A DNA stretch of 64,000 bases from Roseitranquillus sp963709765 (GTDB taxonomy: Bacteria; Pseudomonadota; Alphaproteobacteria; Rhodobacterales; Rhodobacteraceae). Location: assembly GCA_963709765.1 (NCBI GenBank), contig CAVPXL010000015.1:62001-126000 (forward strand), read 5' to 3'. The notes beneath the pieces were generated by a model. It was given only the letters and a program-made list of their open reading frames with translations. It was not told the origin of the DNA and did not search any database. Both the position numbers and the translations under genes were made by a program. Positions 54,742-63,470 of this stretch are shown here, one piece after another. Every line of letters begins with the position of its first letter. Position 1 is the stretch's first letter.

Positions 54742-56982
54742 TCAGTCCATGCCGCGCACGGGGATTGGCGCATCAGGATCGGGATGCACGAAGCGCTGGA
54801 TCAAAAAGACGCCGAGTCCGACACCGATGCCGAGCAGGTCGGTGATCAGGCCGCCCTCGATCATGCACAGCGCCGCAAGCAGCAGGCCAAGCCTGAGGAA
54901 CCACGCGGTGCGTCCGCCGAGGAACCAGCCCTGCACGCCTGCCGACAGGAGAAAGACGCCGATGGTGGCTGTAACGCCCGCGCGGATGACCTCGGGCCAG
55001 GTGCCGTCCATCAGGATCGCGGAATTGTAGAAGAACATGAACGGCACGATGAAGGCGGCAATCCCGATCTTGAAGGAGGCGACCGATGTTTCCATCGGAT
55101 TGGCACCCGATATGCCGGCCGCGGCGTAGCTCGCCAGGGCGACCGGTGGCGTGATCGCCGACAGGACGGCAAAGTAGAAGACGAAAAAGTGTGCCGTAAG
55201 CATCGGTATGCCCAGTTGCACGAGCCCCGGCGCGACAACGGAGGCGGCCACGGCGTAGGCAGCGGTCGTCGGCATCCCCATGCCGAGCAGGATCGCGATG
55301 CACATGGCAAAGAAGAGCGCCAGTAGTTGCGACGCCTCGGCCAGGCCGAGCAGGAGGGACGAGAACCGCGCGCCGACACCGGTCAAGCTGATGACGCCGA
55401 CGATGATGCCCGCGCAGGCGCAGACCGCGATGATCTGGATCGACATGACGCCCGCGATCTCGAACGCCTTGCCGACGCTGCGAGCTCCCATCCGGTAGGG
55501 TGTGAGCCAGCTCACGACGGCGGCGGCCACTGTGGCGAGCGTGCCGGCACGTATCACCGAATAGCCCATGAAGAGCGCCACGATCAGGATGATGATCGGC
55601 AGGAACAGGTAGACTCGGAAAATCATGTCGCGAAATTTCGGCAGTTCATCGTCGCGCATGCCGCGCATGCCGAGCTTGGCGGCCTCGAAGTCGACCATGA
55701 AATAGACCGACACGAAGTAGAGGATGGCCGGAATGATCGCGGCGATGGCGATCTCGGTGTAGGGAATGCCCGTGATCTCCGCCATGATGAACGCGCCGGC
55801 GCCCATGATTGGCGGCATGATCTGACCGCCGGTGGAGGCCGCGGCCTCGACGGCGCCGGCCGTCTTTCGGTGATACCCGACCTTCTTCATCAGCGGAATC
55901 GTGAGCGAGCCGGTTGCCACCACGTTGCCCGCGCTGGTGCCGTTGATCATGCCCATCAGGCCACTGGCGAAGATTGCCACCTTGGCCGGACCGCCGCGTG
56001 CGCGCCCGGCGGCGGCGAAGGCGAAGTTGACGAAATAGTCGCCTACTTTCGATGCCTGCAGGAAGGCGGCGAAGATGATGAAGAGGATGATGTAGGTCGA
56101 GCTTACGGCGGTTGTCGGGCCGAGGATGCCGGCGTCGGTATAGACTTGGCTGAAGAATCGCTGCCAGCTGATTGCCGGGGAATTCAGGAATCCCGGCAGA
56201 TACTGCCCGGTGAAGACGTAGATCAGGAACAGGGTCGCGATGATGACGAGGGCCAGGCCCGCGACGCGCCGCGTCAGTTCCATGATGAGCAGCGTTCCCG
56301 CGAGAGCGGCCAGCGATATTCCGATCGGCGCGAAGGGCGTGCCGGTCGAATTACGCATGAGCGTACCGTAGATAGTGATCAGATAGACTGCGACGGCGAC
56401 CGCACAGATGCCGAGAACAAGATCCGGCGCGGCAAATCCGTCGCGGCGCCGGCGGTGAAACCAGCCCACGGCGGTCCCGCCCACGGTCGCAAGCAGCAAT
56501 GGCGCGCCATAGAGCCACGTCTCGCGGAACCTGATGCCCGCATCCATGCCGTTCCACATCGTGCCGCCCGCAATGTCGATCGCGAAGTTGATCGCGACGG
56601 CCAGCGAAAAGAGGGCCGGGAGCATCAGCGCATAGGAGACGTGGCGCCAGACCGGTGTTTCGCCCTCTTCCTCGGGAAAAGTCAGCGCGGCGAAGAGCAG
56701 GAAGCCGAGCACGAGGGCGCCGGCGACGTGAACGATGCGAAAGTTCCACGTCTCCATCGGGAAGGTCGGCAGGAGTGGCAGCTCGATTCCGGTCCATTCG
56801 CTGATCGACACGCCGTTGAGCGCGGCCATGTGAAAGGCGGCGTAGAGCCCGGCAAGCGTCGCAATGAGTTTGTAGTTCCGGCCGACGAAGAGACGTCTGT
56901 TGACCTCGATCGGTTCTTCGTCGACGCCCTCGGCGGCGACCATCTGCGGATCGGTCTCGGTCTCCTCCCGTATGTCGCTCAT
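54742..56982 (-). CDS. TRAP transporter fused permease, TAXI type
   Basis: The 746-residue membrane protein fuses small (DctQ-like, four N-terminal helices) and large (DctM-like) permease parts, as in TAXI-TRAP systems. The marks INGTSAGNVVATGSLTIP and PPIMGAGAFIMAEITG lie in the central helices. It works with the TAXI binding protein encoded upstream. The start at 56982 follows GGGGAG; earlier in-frame ATGs exist. A terminator-like hairpin separates the two genes. Confidence 0.9.
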   Translation of the reverse strand: MSDIREETETDPQMVAAEGVDEEPIEVNRRLFVGRNYKLIATLAGLYAAFHMAALNGVSISEWTGIELPLLPTFPMETWNFRIVHVAGALVLGFLLFAALTFPEEEGETPVWRHVSYALMLPALFSLAVAINFAIDIAGGTMWNGMDAGIRFRETWLYGAPLLLATVGGTAVGWFHRRRRDGFAAPDLVLGICAVAVAVYLITIYGTLMRNSTGTPFAPIGISLAALAGTLLIMELTRRVAGLALVIIATLFLIYVFTGQYLPGFLNSPAISWQRFFSQVYTDAGILGPTTAVSSTYIILFIIFAAFLQASKVGDYFVNFAFAAAGRARGGPAKVAIFASGLMGMINGTSAGNVVATGSLTIPLMKKVGYHRKTAGAVEAAASTGGQIMPPIMGAGAFIMAEITGIPYTEIAIAAIIPAILYFVSVYFMVDFEAAKLGMRGMRDDELPKFRDMIFRVYLFLPIIILIVALFMGYSVIRAGTLATVAAAVVSWLTPYRMGARSVGKAFEIAGVMSIQIIAVCACAGIIVGVISLTGVGARFSSLLLGLAEASQLLALFFAMCIAILLGMGMPTTAAYAVAASVVAPGLVQLGIPMLTAHFFVFYFAVLSAITPPVALASYAAAGISGANPMETSVASFKIGIAAFIVPFMFFYNSAILMDGTWPEVIRAGVTATIGVFLLSAGVQGWFLGGRTAWFLRLGLLLAALCMIEGGLITDLLGIGVGLGVFLIQRFVHPDPDAPIPVRGMD

Positions 56983-57036
56983 TTCGCTCCCCATCCCTTT
57001 GCCGACTGTTTTGCGGCAGAAACCTCGGTCGTTCAA

Positions 57037-57073
57037 TGAAAAGGCGGGCCGCCTCGGTCGAGGGGCCCGCCTT
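57037..57073 (-). terminator. Terminator-like hairpin between TAXI binding protein and permease genes
   Basis: Read on the minus strand, AAGGCGGGCC and GGCCCGCCTT form a perfect 10-bp stem followed by TTTTC. It lies after the binding protein stop (57092) and before the permease start, so partial termination would make more binding protein than permease. Confidence 0.75.
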
Positions 57074-57091
57074 GAAGTTACTGCGGCGAAA

Positions 57092-58075
57092 TCAGCTGCC
57101 GCTGTAGATCATGTCGTCTGGGATCTCGGCGCCGGCGTTCTCCTTGAACCACTCGGCCGCACCGGGATGCCACTTGAGGACCTTGTTCTTGTCCCAGTTC
57201 TCCGGGAGCGTCGTCTGGGCGGCACGGTGGATGTTCACCATGCGGTCGTTATCGGACATCACGACGTCGACCACCGACTTCACGAAACTCGCCGGCAGGT
57301 CGCAATTTGCGATGGCGAAGTTCCACATGCTGACCGACCGCGCATCGCTCTCGAGCGTGGAGTAGGTGTCTGCCGCGATGGTGAACTCGCTCACGGGGAA
57401 GGCCTCGGCGATCTTGGCCTGCTCTTCCTCGGTGAACTCGATGATGTTCACGTCGGTCTGCACCTCGAGCTGGCTCACGGCCGGGACCGGAACGCCTGCG
57501 GCGAAAGCAATGACGTCGAGCAGGCCATCCTGGAGCTGACCGCCCAAGTCGGACCATCCGCCATTGCGCCGCTCGAAGTTGACGCCAAGCGTTTCCATCA
57601 TGCGCGGGAAGTAGGTGTCCGAAGTCGAGCCGGCCGGGCCGAACCCGATCTTGGCGCCATCGGGGATGTCGCTGATGGATTCGATGCCCGAAGACGACAG
57701 CGCCGTGATCGAGAACGGCGTCTGGTACATCGGGAACATGGCGCAGGCCTTGTCCATGGCGAGGCCGGGGGCGATCGGGTTGGTGCCTTGCAGCGATTCC
57801 GCCGCCGGGCCCATCGTGGTCATGCCGAACGCGGCGTCGCCGGTGTGAACCAGAGCCATGTTCTGCATCGGGCCGCCGGTCACTTCACCGCCGCCCGAAA
57901 TGCCGAGTTCCTCCGCCACGAGGTTGGCCCAGCCCGATCCGTAGGCAAAATAGGTGCCGCCCTGGCTCGCCGTGCCCACCGTGAAGCTGTCGGGCCAGTC
58001 GCTGCGATCCACGTCTTGCGCGAAGGCGGCGCCGGCAGCAAGGGCTGCGGTGACGGTCAATGTTGCTAGTTTCAT
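57092..58075 (-). CDS. TAXI family TRAP solute-binding protein
   Basis: The 327-residue periplasmic protein has a signal peptide (MKLATLTVTAALAAGAAFAQ) and the TAXI features TASQGGTYFAYGSGWANLV near residue 36 and GPMQNMALVHTGDAAFG. It probably binds an organic acid such as glutamate or 2-oxoglutarate, but the ligand is not predictable. The start follows GGGAGGAG. It lies upstream of the fused permease in the same direction. Confidence 0.9.
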   Translation of the reverse strand: MKLATLTVTAALAAGAAFAQDVDRSDWPDSFTVGTASQGGTYFAYGSGWANLVAEELGISGGGEVTGGPMQNMALVHTGDAAFGMTTMGPAAESLQGTNPIAPGLAMDKACAMFPMYQTPFSITALSSSGIESISDIPDGAKIGFGPAGSTSDTYFPRMMETLGVNFERRNGGWSDLGGQLQDGLLDVIAFAAGVPVPAVSQLEVQTDVNIIEFTEEEQAKIAEAFPVSEFTIAADTYSTLESDARSVSMWNFAIANCDLPASFVKSVVDVVMSDNDRMVNIHRAAQTTLPENWDKNKVLKWHPGAAEWFKENAGAEIPDDMIYSGS

Positions 58076-58241
58076 GTGTCTCCTCCCATTCCCGCGCGCT
58101 GGCGCGGGTGATCCGCTGTTTGTAGAGCCTGTATCGCGGGTATCAAGCGCAGGAGCACATGCGTGGACCTGACGTGGGTGCAGGACTGGTGACTGGTCTC
58201 GTCCCTCTACAAGGGCGGGAGGGGAGGTGCGTCGGCCCGGA

Positions 58242-59114
58242 TCACCCTCGGTGGCGGGCGGCGAAGCGTGGGAGCATGGCCGAGAAATCACGACCCTGTC
58301 CGTCCTCGTCCTCGACAAAGCTGCGATAGAGCTCGGCGGCCAATTCACCCATGGGGGTATCGGCGCCGGCCGCTTCGGCGGCCTGCTGGCTCAGGCGCAG
58401 ATCCTTGAGCATCAGATCGGAAGCGAAGCCGGGTTTGTAGTCGTTGTCCGACGGAGCGCTCGGCCCGATGCCTGGGGCCGGGCAGTAGGTGGTCAGGGAC
58501 CAGGATTGACCCGATGACGTGGAAACCACATCGTACATTGCCTGTCGCTCGAGCCCCAGCCGGTCTGCCAGCGCGAACGCTTCGCAAGTAGCGATCATCG
58601 TCACGCCCAGGATCATGTTGTTGCAGATCTTGGCGGCCTGCCCGTTGCCTGACGCGCCGCAATGGACGGCCTTCGAGCCCATCACGTCGAAAAGCGGTCC
58701 GGTGTCGGCAAACGCGCTCTCGTCACCGCCGACCATGAATGTCAGCGTGCCGTCCCTGGCTCCGCCGGTGCCGCCGGAGACAGGGGCATCGAGCGTGCGC
58801 AACCCGGCCGCGCTCGCCTGTTCCGCCACGTCCCGGGCGCTTGCCACATCGACGGTCGAGCAGTCGCAGAAAACGGCCCCGGCCCTCATGACGGGGAGGA
58901 TCTCGTTCGCTACGAGACGCAGGATATGACCGTTGGGCAGCATCGTGAAGACGACGTCCGCGCCCGTCGCCGCGTCGGAAGCCGTGTCGACCGGATCGAC
59001 TCCCTCGACCCGGATACCGGCCACGTCAAACCCCGCAACCGCGTGTCCGGCGGCCGCGAGGTTGGCTGCCATAGGCGCGCCCATGTTGCCCAGTCCGATG
59101 AATCCGATCTTCAT
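58242..59114 (-). CDS. mmsB: 3-Hydroxyisobutyrate dehydrogenase MmsB
   Basis: This 290-residue protein has the Rossmann motif IGFIGLGNMGAPMA, the substrate loop DAPVSGGTGGA, and the catalytic Lys in NGQAAKICNNM. It oxidises 3-hydroxyisobutyrate to methylmalonate semialdehyde in valine degradation. It overlaps the hydrolase gene by four bases. The MmsA acting next is encoded at the right edge of the window. Confidence 0.92.
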   Translation of the reverse strand: MKIGFIGLGNMGAPMAANLAAAGHAVAGFDVAGIRVEGVDPVDTASDAATGADVVFTMLPNGHILRLVANEILPVMRAGAVFCDCSTVDVASARDVAEQASAAGLRTLDAPVSGGTGGARDGTLTFMVGGDESAFADTGPLFDVMGSKAVHCGASGNGQAAKICNNMILGVTMIATCEAFALADRLGLERQAMYDVVSTSSGQSWSLTTYCPAPGIGPSAPSDNDYKPGFASDLMLKDLRLSQQAAEAAGADTPMGELAAELYRSFVEDEDGQGRDFSAMLPRFAARHRG

Positions 59115-60157
59115 GTCGTCTCTCCAAATTCCAGAGCTTTGTTGCCGAGAGGGGCCAACATGCGCGACACATCGGCCTGAGCGACATCCACTGGACTCTC
59201 ATGCCGCCATTTCGGCGTGCGGTCCTTGTCAACGATCATCGCGCGGATCCCTTCGAGGAAGTCTCCGTGCTCCATCGACCGGTGCGTATAGCGATATTCC
59301 GCCTCCAGCGCGTCTTCGATGGTGTCGCGGTTCCGGACGCGATGGATGAGCTCTATCGTGCAAGACATTGAAAGTGGTGAATTCCGTTCGATCATTGTCG
59401 CTGACGCCATCGCCATTTCTCCGCCATCGTGTCGCAGCGCGTTCACGATGTCGCGCAGTGTCTCGCCGCCGAACAGACTGTCGATCTCCTCCTGCCGCGC
59501 GGCCATTTGATTCTCCGATGCCGGATGCGACGCCGCTTCGATCGCGTCCAGATCGATGTTCGTTTCCAGTCGCTCGATCAGGTCCGGCCAGGCCGCCTCG
59601 GGCACGAAGTAGTCGGCGAATCCTGCATGGATGGCGTCACCTCCCGCCATCCGGTCCGCGGTGATCCCGAGATACTCGCCCAGTCGCCCGGGCGCCCGCG
59701 CGAGCAGCAGCGAACCACCGACGTCGGGGATCAGACCGATGCCGCATTCCGGCATCGCGATGCGGCTGGTCTCGCCGACGATCCGGTGCGAGCCGTGACA
59801 ACCCACGCCCACGCCGCCGCCCATGGTGAAGCCGTGCAGGAACGTCACCACAGGCTTCGGGAAATGGAACATCTTTCGGTTCATGCGGTACTCGTCGCGC
59901 CAGAACCGCCGCCCGTAGTCGAAGTCGCCCGCCATGCCCGTCCGGTACATCTCGATGATGTCCCCGCCCGAACAGAAGGCCCGCCCCGGCGCGCCGTCGA
60001 TGACCAGCAGGGAAACCGCTTCGTCTCTGGCCCAGGCGTCGAGCGCTGCCTCGATCTTCAGGCACATCGCATAGGTCAGGGCGTTGAGCGCCTCTGGTCG
60101 ATTCAACGTGATGCGCCCTGCGCACCCCTTGATGCGGATCAAGACGTCGTCGCTCAT
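59111..60157 (-). CDS. 3-Hydroxyisobutyryl-CoA hydrolase (enoyl-CoA hydratase family)
   Basis: The 348-residue protein is a crotonase-fold enzyme with HGFTMGGGVGVGCHGSHRI and MPECGIGLIPDVGGS. Its length and the C-terminal extension (after about residue 250) fit 3-hydroxyisobutyryl-CoA hydrolase rather than a simple hydratase. It frees 3-hydroxyisobutyrate from its CoA ester in valine catabolism. ATGA overlaps exist with the acyl-CoA dehydrogenase gene upstream and mmsB downstream. Longer N-terminal frames are not plausible. Confidence 0.9.
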   Translation of the reverse strand: MSDDVLIRIKGCAGRITLNRPEALNALTYAMCLKIEAALDAWARDEAVSLLVIDGAPGRAFCSGGDIIEMYRTGMAGDFDYGRRFWRDEYRMNRKMFHFPKPVVTFLHGFTMGGGVGVGCHGSHRIVGETSRIAMPECGIGLIPDVGGSLLLARAPGRLGEYLGITADRMAGGDAIHAGFADYFVPEAAWPDLIERLETNIDLDAIEAASHPASENQMAARQEEIDSLFGGETLRDIVNALRHDGGEMAMASATMIERNSPLSMSCTIELIHRVRNRDTIEDALEAEYRYTHRSMEHGDFLEGIRAMIVDKDRTPKWRHESPVDVAQADVSRMLAPLGNKALEFGETT

Positions 60158-61293
60158 GCCGTTGTCATCTGGCGCGCGACGATGACCCGCATGATCTCGT
60201 TGGTGCCTTCGAGGATCTGGTGCACGCGCAAGTCGCGCACGATCTTTTCGATTCCGTAATCGGCCAGATAGCCGTAGCCGCCGTGAAGTTGCAGGCACTG
60301 GTCGGCAACGCGGCTCCCGGCTTCGGTCACGAATTTCTTGGCCATGGCGCAGAACTTGGGGGCGTCCGGTGCGCCCTGGTCTAGCTTCCAGGCCGCTTGC
60401 CGCAGGAAGGTTCGGGCCGCCTGCAACTCGATCTCCATGTCCGCGAGCCGGAACTGCAGCGCCTGGAAATCGGTCAGTCTATGTCCAAAGGCCTGACGTT
60501 CGCGCATGTAGACCAGAGTCTGGTCGAGCGCCGCCTGCGCCGCGCCAAGAGAGCACGCCGCGATGTTGAGCCGTCCGCCGTCAAGTCCGGCCATCGCATA
60601 ACGGAATCCGTGGCCTTCTTCGCCCAGCAGGTTCTCCGCCGGCACGCAACAATCGTCGAACTGTACCTGGCGCGTGGGTTGCGAGCGCCAGCCCATCTTG
60701 TCTTCGAGCCCGCCGAAACTCAGCCCCTCCGCGCCGTTCTCGACCACAAGTGCCGAGATACCGCGCGTGCCGCCATCGCCGGTGCGTGCCATGACGATGT
60801 AGGCGTCCGAATACCCCCCGCCCGAGATGAAGGCCTTGGTTCCCGTCAACCGCCAGCCCTCGTTGCTCCGCACGGCCCTTGTCTTGAGCGCCGCAGCGTC
60901 CGATCCCGAGCCCGGCTCGGTCAGGCAGTAGGAGAAAAACGTCTCCATCCGGATCGCGCCCGGCAGGAGTTGATCGCTCAGCGCCTGCGAACCGAACTTG
61001 TCGATCATCGCCGCGCACATGTTGTGGATCGAAAGAAATGCCGCGACCGAAGCGCACGCGCCGCTCAACGCCTCGAATACGAGCGTCGCATCGAGCCGCC
61101 CCAACCCTGTGCCGCCGCTTTCTTCGGTGACATAGAGACCACCGAAGCCCAATTCGGCCAGCTTCGGCCAGAGATCGCGCGGGATCGTCCCCTCGGCCTC
61201 CCAGGTGCGGGCATGCGGCGCGATATGCTCGTCGGCCAGCGCCTTCGCCATGTCATAGATCGCCACCTGCTCTTCGCTCAGCGAAAAGTCCAT
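60154..61293 (-). CDS. Acyl-CoA dehydrogenase, isobutyryl-CoA type
   Basis: This 379-residue FAD enzyme has FFSYCLTEPGSGSDAAALKT, SGGGYSDAYIVMARTG, and LHGGYGYLADYGIEKIVRD with QILEGTNEIMR at the end, all typical of short branched-chain acyl-CoA dehydrogenases. The mmsB and hydrolase partners point to isobutyryl-CoA oxidation in valine degradation. The gene for methacrylyl-CoA hydratase is not visible. It heads this operon. Confidence 0.88.
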   Translation of the reverse strand: MDFSLSEEQVAIYDMAKALADEHIAPHARTWEAEGTIPRDLWPKLAELGFGGLYVTEESGGTGLGRLDATLVFEALSGACASVAAFLSIHNMCAAMIDKFGSQALSDQLLPGAIRMETFFSYCLTEPGSGSDAAALKTRAVRSNEGWRLTGTKAFISGGGYSDAYIVMARTGDGGTRGISALVVENGAEGLSFGGLEDKMGWRSQPTRQVQFDDCCVPAENLLGEEGHGFRYAMAGLDGGRLNIAACSLGAAQAALDQTLVYMRERQAFGHRLTDFQALQFRLADMEIELQAARTFLRQAAWKLDQGAPDAPKFCAMAKKFVTEAGSRVADQCLQLHGGYGYLADYGIEKIVRDLRVHQILEGTNEIMRVIVARQMTTA

Positions 61294-61516
61294 CCCATGC
61301 CTCCCGCCGCCAAACTCCTGCTGATCGACTTATGGCTTGGATGCGGAGGGAGTGCCAACAGCTCGCTGACGCAAACGTCGGCAGAAAGGGCATGATCTTG
61401 TGCAAGAGAGAAGCCGCAAAGTGTAAGATAGCATTTGGTTAACGGATTGCGGAATTGTAAAGTGTTGTCGATGTTTGGGGCGATTTCTCAGACTGTAAGC
61501 GTGCGAGGAGGACGTA
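61294..61516. promoter_or_regulatory. Divergent promoter region between valine operon and VPLPA protein gene
   Basis: These 223 bases contain an unusually AT-rich stretch (61398-61500, with AAGTGTAAGATAGC and TTGTAAAGTG) likely to hold both promoters. No gene was found. A strong GAGGAGGA ribosome site precedes 61517. Exact promoter boxes are not clear. Confidence 0.5.
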
Positions 61517-62130
61517 ATGGAGTTTACGAGTATGAAAACATTGACGGTTGCCGCGATGATCGTGGCCGGAACAGTTGGCGCGGCGTCTGCTGCGACCATT
61601 CAGGACGGCGTCGGAAACGGCGGCAATCCTTGCCCGAGTGGCCCGTTGCGGGATTGCTCGCTTCAGATTGGCGACACATCGACGCCCGCGATCGCCAAGT
61701 TCAACCGCTTGGATAGCGGAAGCTATTCATTCGATGGAGCCAACACCACGGCTTTCCCGAGCCTCAGCAGCGACGGGTCGGAGTTTACGCTGACGCAGAT
61801 CGATAGCAAAACTGCAAGCTTCAGCTACATGCTCGGCATCGACGATCCGTTTCTTACGGGTGTGGCGGTCAAGGGCGGCGCTGAGGGCTTCAAGCTCTTT
61901 ACCTTCGCGGAAGGTGACTTCGCTTATGATTCAGCGAGCATGACGTTCAGCGGTCAGATCGATACGGTCGGACTTCTCAATAACGGTCAGCAGCAGCCTG
62001 CCATTTCCAACGTAACCTTCTTCGACACGATGACACCGCCTGCGCCGGTGCCATTCCGGCCGCTGCGTTCCTGCTGATGGCTGGTCTCGGTGGTCTTGGC
62101 GCCACGCGTTTGGCGCACCGTAGGTCCTGA
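61517..62130 (+). pseudogene. Secreted protein with VPLPA C-terminal sorting signal, frameshifted
   Basis: The gene starts behind GAGGAGGA, with a signal peptide (MKTLTVAAMIVAGTVGAASA) from residue 6. The reading frame stops at 62077, but adding one base at 62055-62056 gives VPLPAAAFLLMAGLGGLGAT followed by LAHRRS and the stop at 62128-62130. VPLPA-type ends are the roseobacter relative of PEP-CTERM sorting signals: a motif, one helix and a basic tail. The repaired protein has 204 residues. The body is Ser/Thr-rich with no known domain. It is a sequencing indel or a recent lesion that removes the anchor. Confidence 0.75.
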
Positions 62131-62155
62131 TCTAGACTTTTGACGAGCGCAGAGA

Positions 62156-62177
62156 GGCGTGCCCGAAAGGGCGCGCC
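62156..62177. terminator. GAAA tetraloop hairpin between VPLPA gene and YbdK gene
   Basis: GGCGTGCCC-GAAA-GGGCGCGCC forms a 9-bp stem with one G-U pair and a stable tetraloop, followed by AATTT, between converging genes. It likely ends transcription from the left. Confidence 0.6.
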
Positions 62178-62216
62178 AATTTCGTCTCGCGCCATGATTT
62201 GTTCATGAGCCAGCTG

Positions 62217-63344
62217 TCAAAGATCGGCGTGGAACTCGTCGATCAGGTGGCGTACGACCTCGCGCAGGGCTTCGCCCTTGTCCGCGCCGCCGTCTTTGGC
62301 CTCAGCGAAAACAACGCGCTGCCGGTCCGCGCTGGAGCCGTCGCGCGCGATCCGCAGGATACCTTCGGCCTCAGCACGACTTCCAAGCGCGTCGAGATCC
62401 TCGCCGATCATCTCCAGAAGTTCCGCGCAGAGCTCCTCCACGGACACGACCGCCCGCCGACCAAGGTCAAGCAAGCCTTCCGAGACGCCATGGCGCTGCG
62501 CGCGCCAGCGGTTCTCGTCGATCAGGAAGCGGTCGTAGCGCCGCCACGACTGATTACGTTGTGAAAGCCGCCAGAGCATGCGCGTCGTGGCCTGCGCCAC
62601 GGCCGCCAGGCTCACGGCATCGCGCAACCGCGGCGAGACATCGAAGATACGTGTCTCCAGCGTCGGGAAGTTGTGCGATGGCCGCAGATCCCACCAGATC
62701 CGGGTCGTATCCTGGATCAGGCCCATGTCGATCAAGACGCCGGTGGTGTTCTCATATTCTTCCCACGACGTGAAGATCGGCGGCAGACCTGTGCGCGGCA
62801 GGTTGTCGAAGACGCTGAGACGATATGAGGCAAGCCCCGTATCCTCCCCCTGCCAGAATGGCGACGACGTGCTCAGCGCCAGGAAGTGCGGCAGGAAATA
62901 CGTCATCTGCGGCATGAGATCGATCCGCTGGGCGCGATCCTCGATGCCGAGATGCACATGCATCCCGCAGATGAGCATCCGCCGCGCGACGCCGGCCATC
63001 TTGCGCTCCAGATCATCGTAGCGCTGCTTGGGGGTATGGGTCTGGTCCTTCCAGTCGGCAAACGGGTGACACGATACAGCGATGGGTGAAAGGTTGTGGG
63101 CGGCTGCGTGGCGGGACACGCAGGCGCGCAGCTTGCACAACTCATCGCGAGCATCCGCGACGCTTTTGCATACGCTGGTCCCGATTTCGATCTGACATTG
63201 CAGAAATTCTGGCGAGACGCGGTCGGCAAGATCCTTGGCGCAGGCCTCCATGAGCGCTTCTGGCGCGCGCGCCAGGTCGAGGCTGTCGCGGTCGACGAGA
63301 AGGTACTCCTCCTCGATGCCAAGCGTCAGGCTGGGTTTGCTCAT
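62217..63344 (-). CDS. Carboxylate-amine ligase, YbdK/GCS2 family
   Basis: The 375-residue protein opens with LTLGIEEEYLLVD and continues with QCQIEIGT and MLICGMHVHLGIEDR, the GCS2 (glutamate-cysteine ligase type 2) pattern. E. coli YbdK shows weak glutamate-cysteine ligase activity. It might join an amino acid to cysteine or another amine. Neighbours are the VPLPA gene and mmsA, and neither explains it. Confidence 0.85.
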   Translation of the reverse strand: MSKPSLTLGIEEEYLLVDRDSLDLARAPEALMEACAKDLADRVSPEFLQCQIEIGTSVCKSVADARDELCKLRACVSRHAAAHNLSPIAVSCHPFADWKDQTHTPKQRYDDLERKMAGVARRMLICGMHVHLGIEDRAQRIDLMPQMTYFLPHFLALSTSSPFWQGEDTGLASYRLSVFDNLPRTGLPPIFTSWEEYENTTGVLIDMGLIQDTTRIWWDLRPSHNFPTLETRIFDVSPRLRDAVSLAAVAQATTRMLWRLSQRNQSWRRYDRFLIDENRWRAQRHGVSEGLLDLGRRAVVSVEELCAELLEMIGEDLDALGSRAEAEGILRIARDGSSADRQRVVFAEAKDGGADKGEALREVVRHLIDEFHADL

Positions 63345-63434
63345 CCACGCTCCTCCCGCAACCGGCTCACCGGTTTCAGGGAGTTAACAGGCGTCGGGAC
63401 TCAGACGTCAATCCTCGGTTCGACAAGGGGTTAG

Positions 63435-63460
63435 GCGGGTGCGCCCGAATGCGCACCCGC
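63435..63460 (-). terminator. Terminator hairpin after mmsA
   Basis: GCGGGTGCGC and GCGCACCCGC form a perfect 10-bp stem with a 6-base loop, 10 bases beyond the mmsA stop on the minus strand. The following run is only CTAACCCC, so it is a weak intrinsic terminator. Confidence 0.65.
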
Positions 63461-63470
63461 TCGGTCAGGT

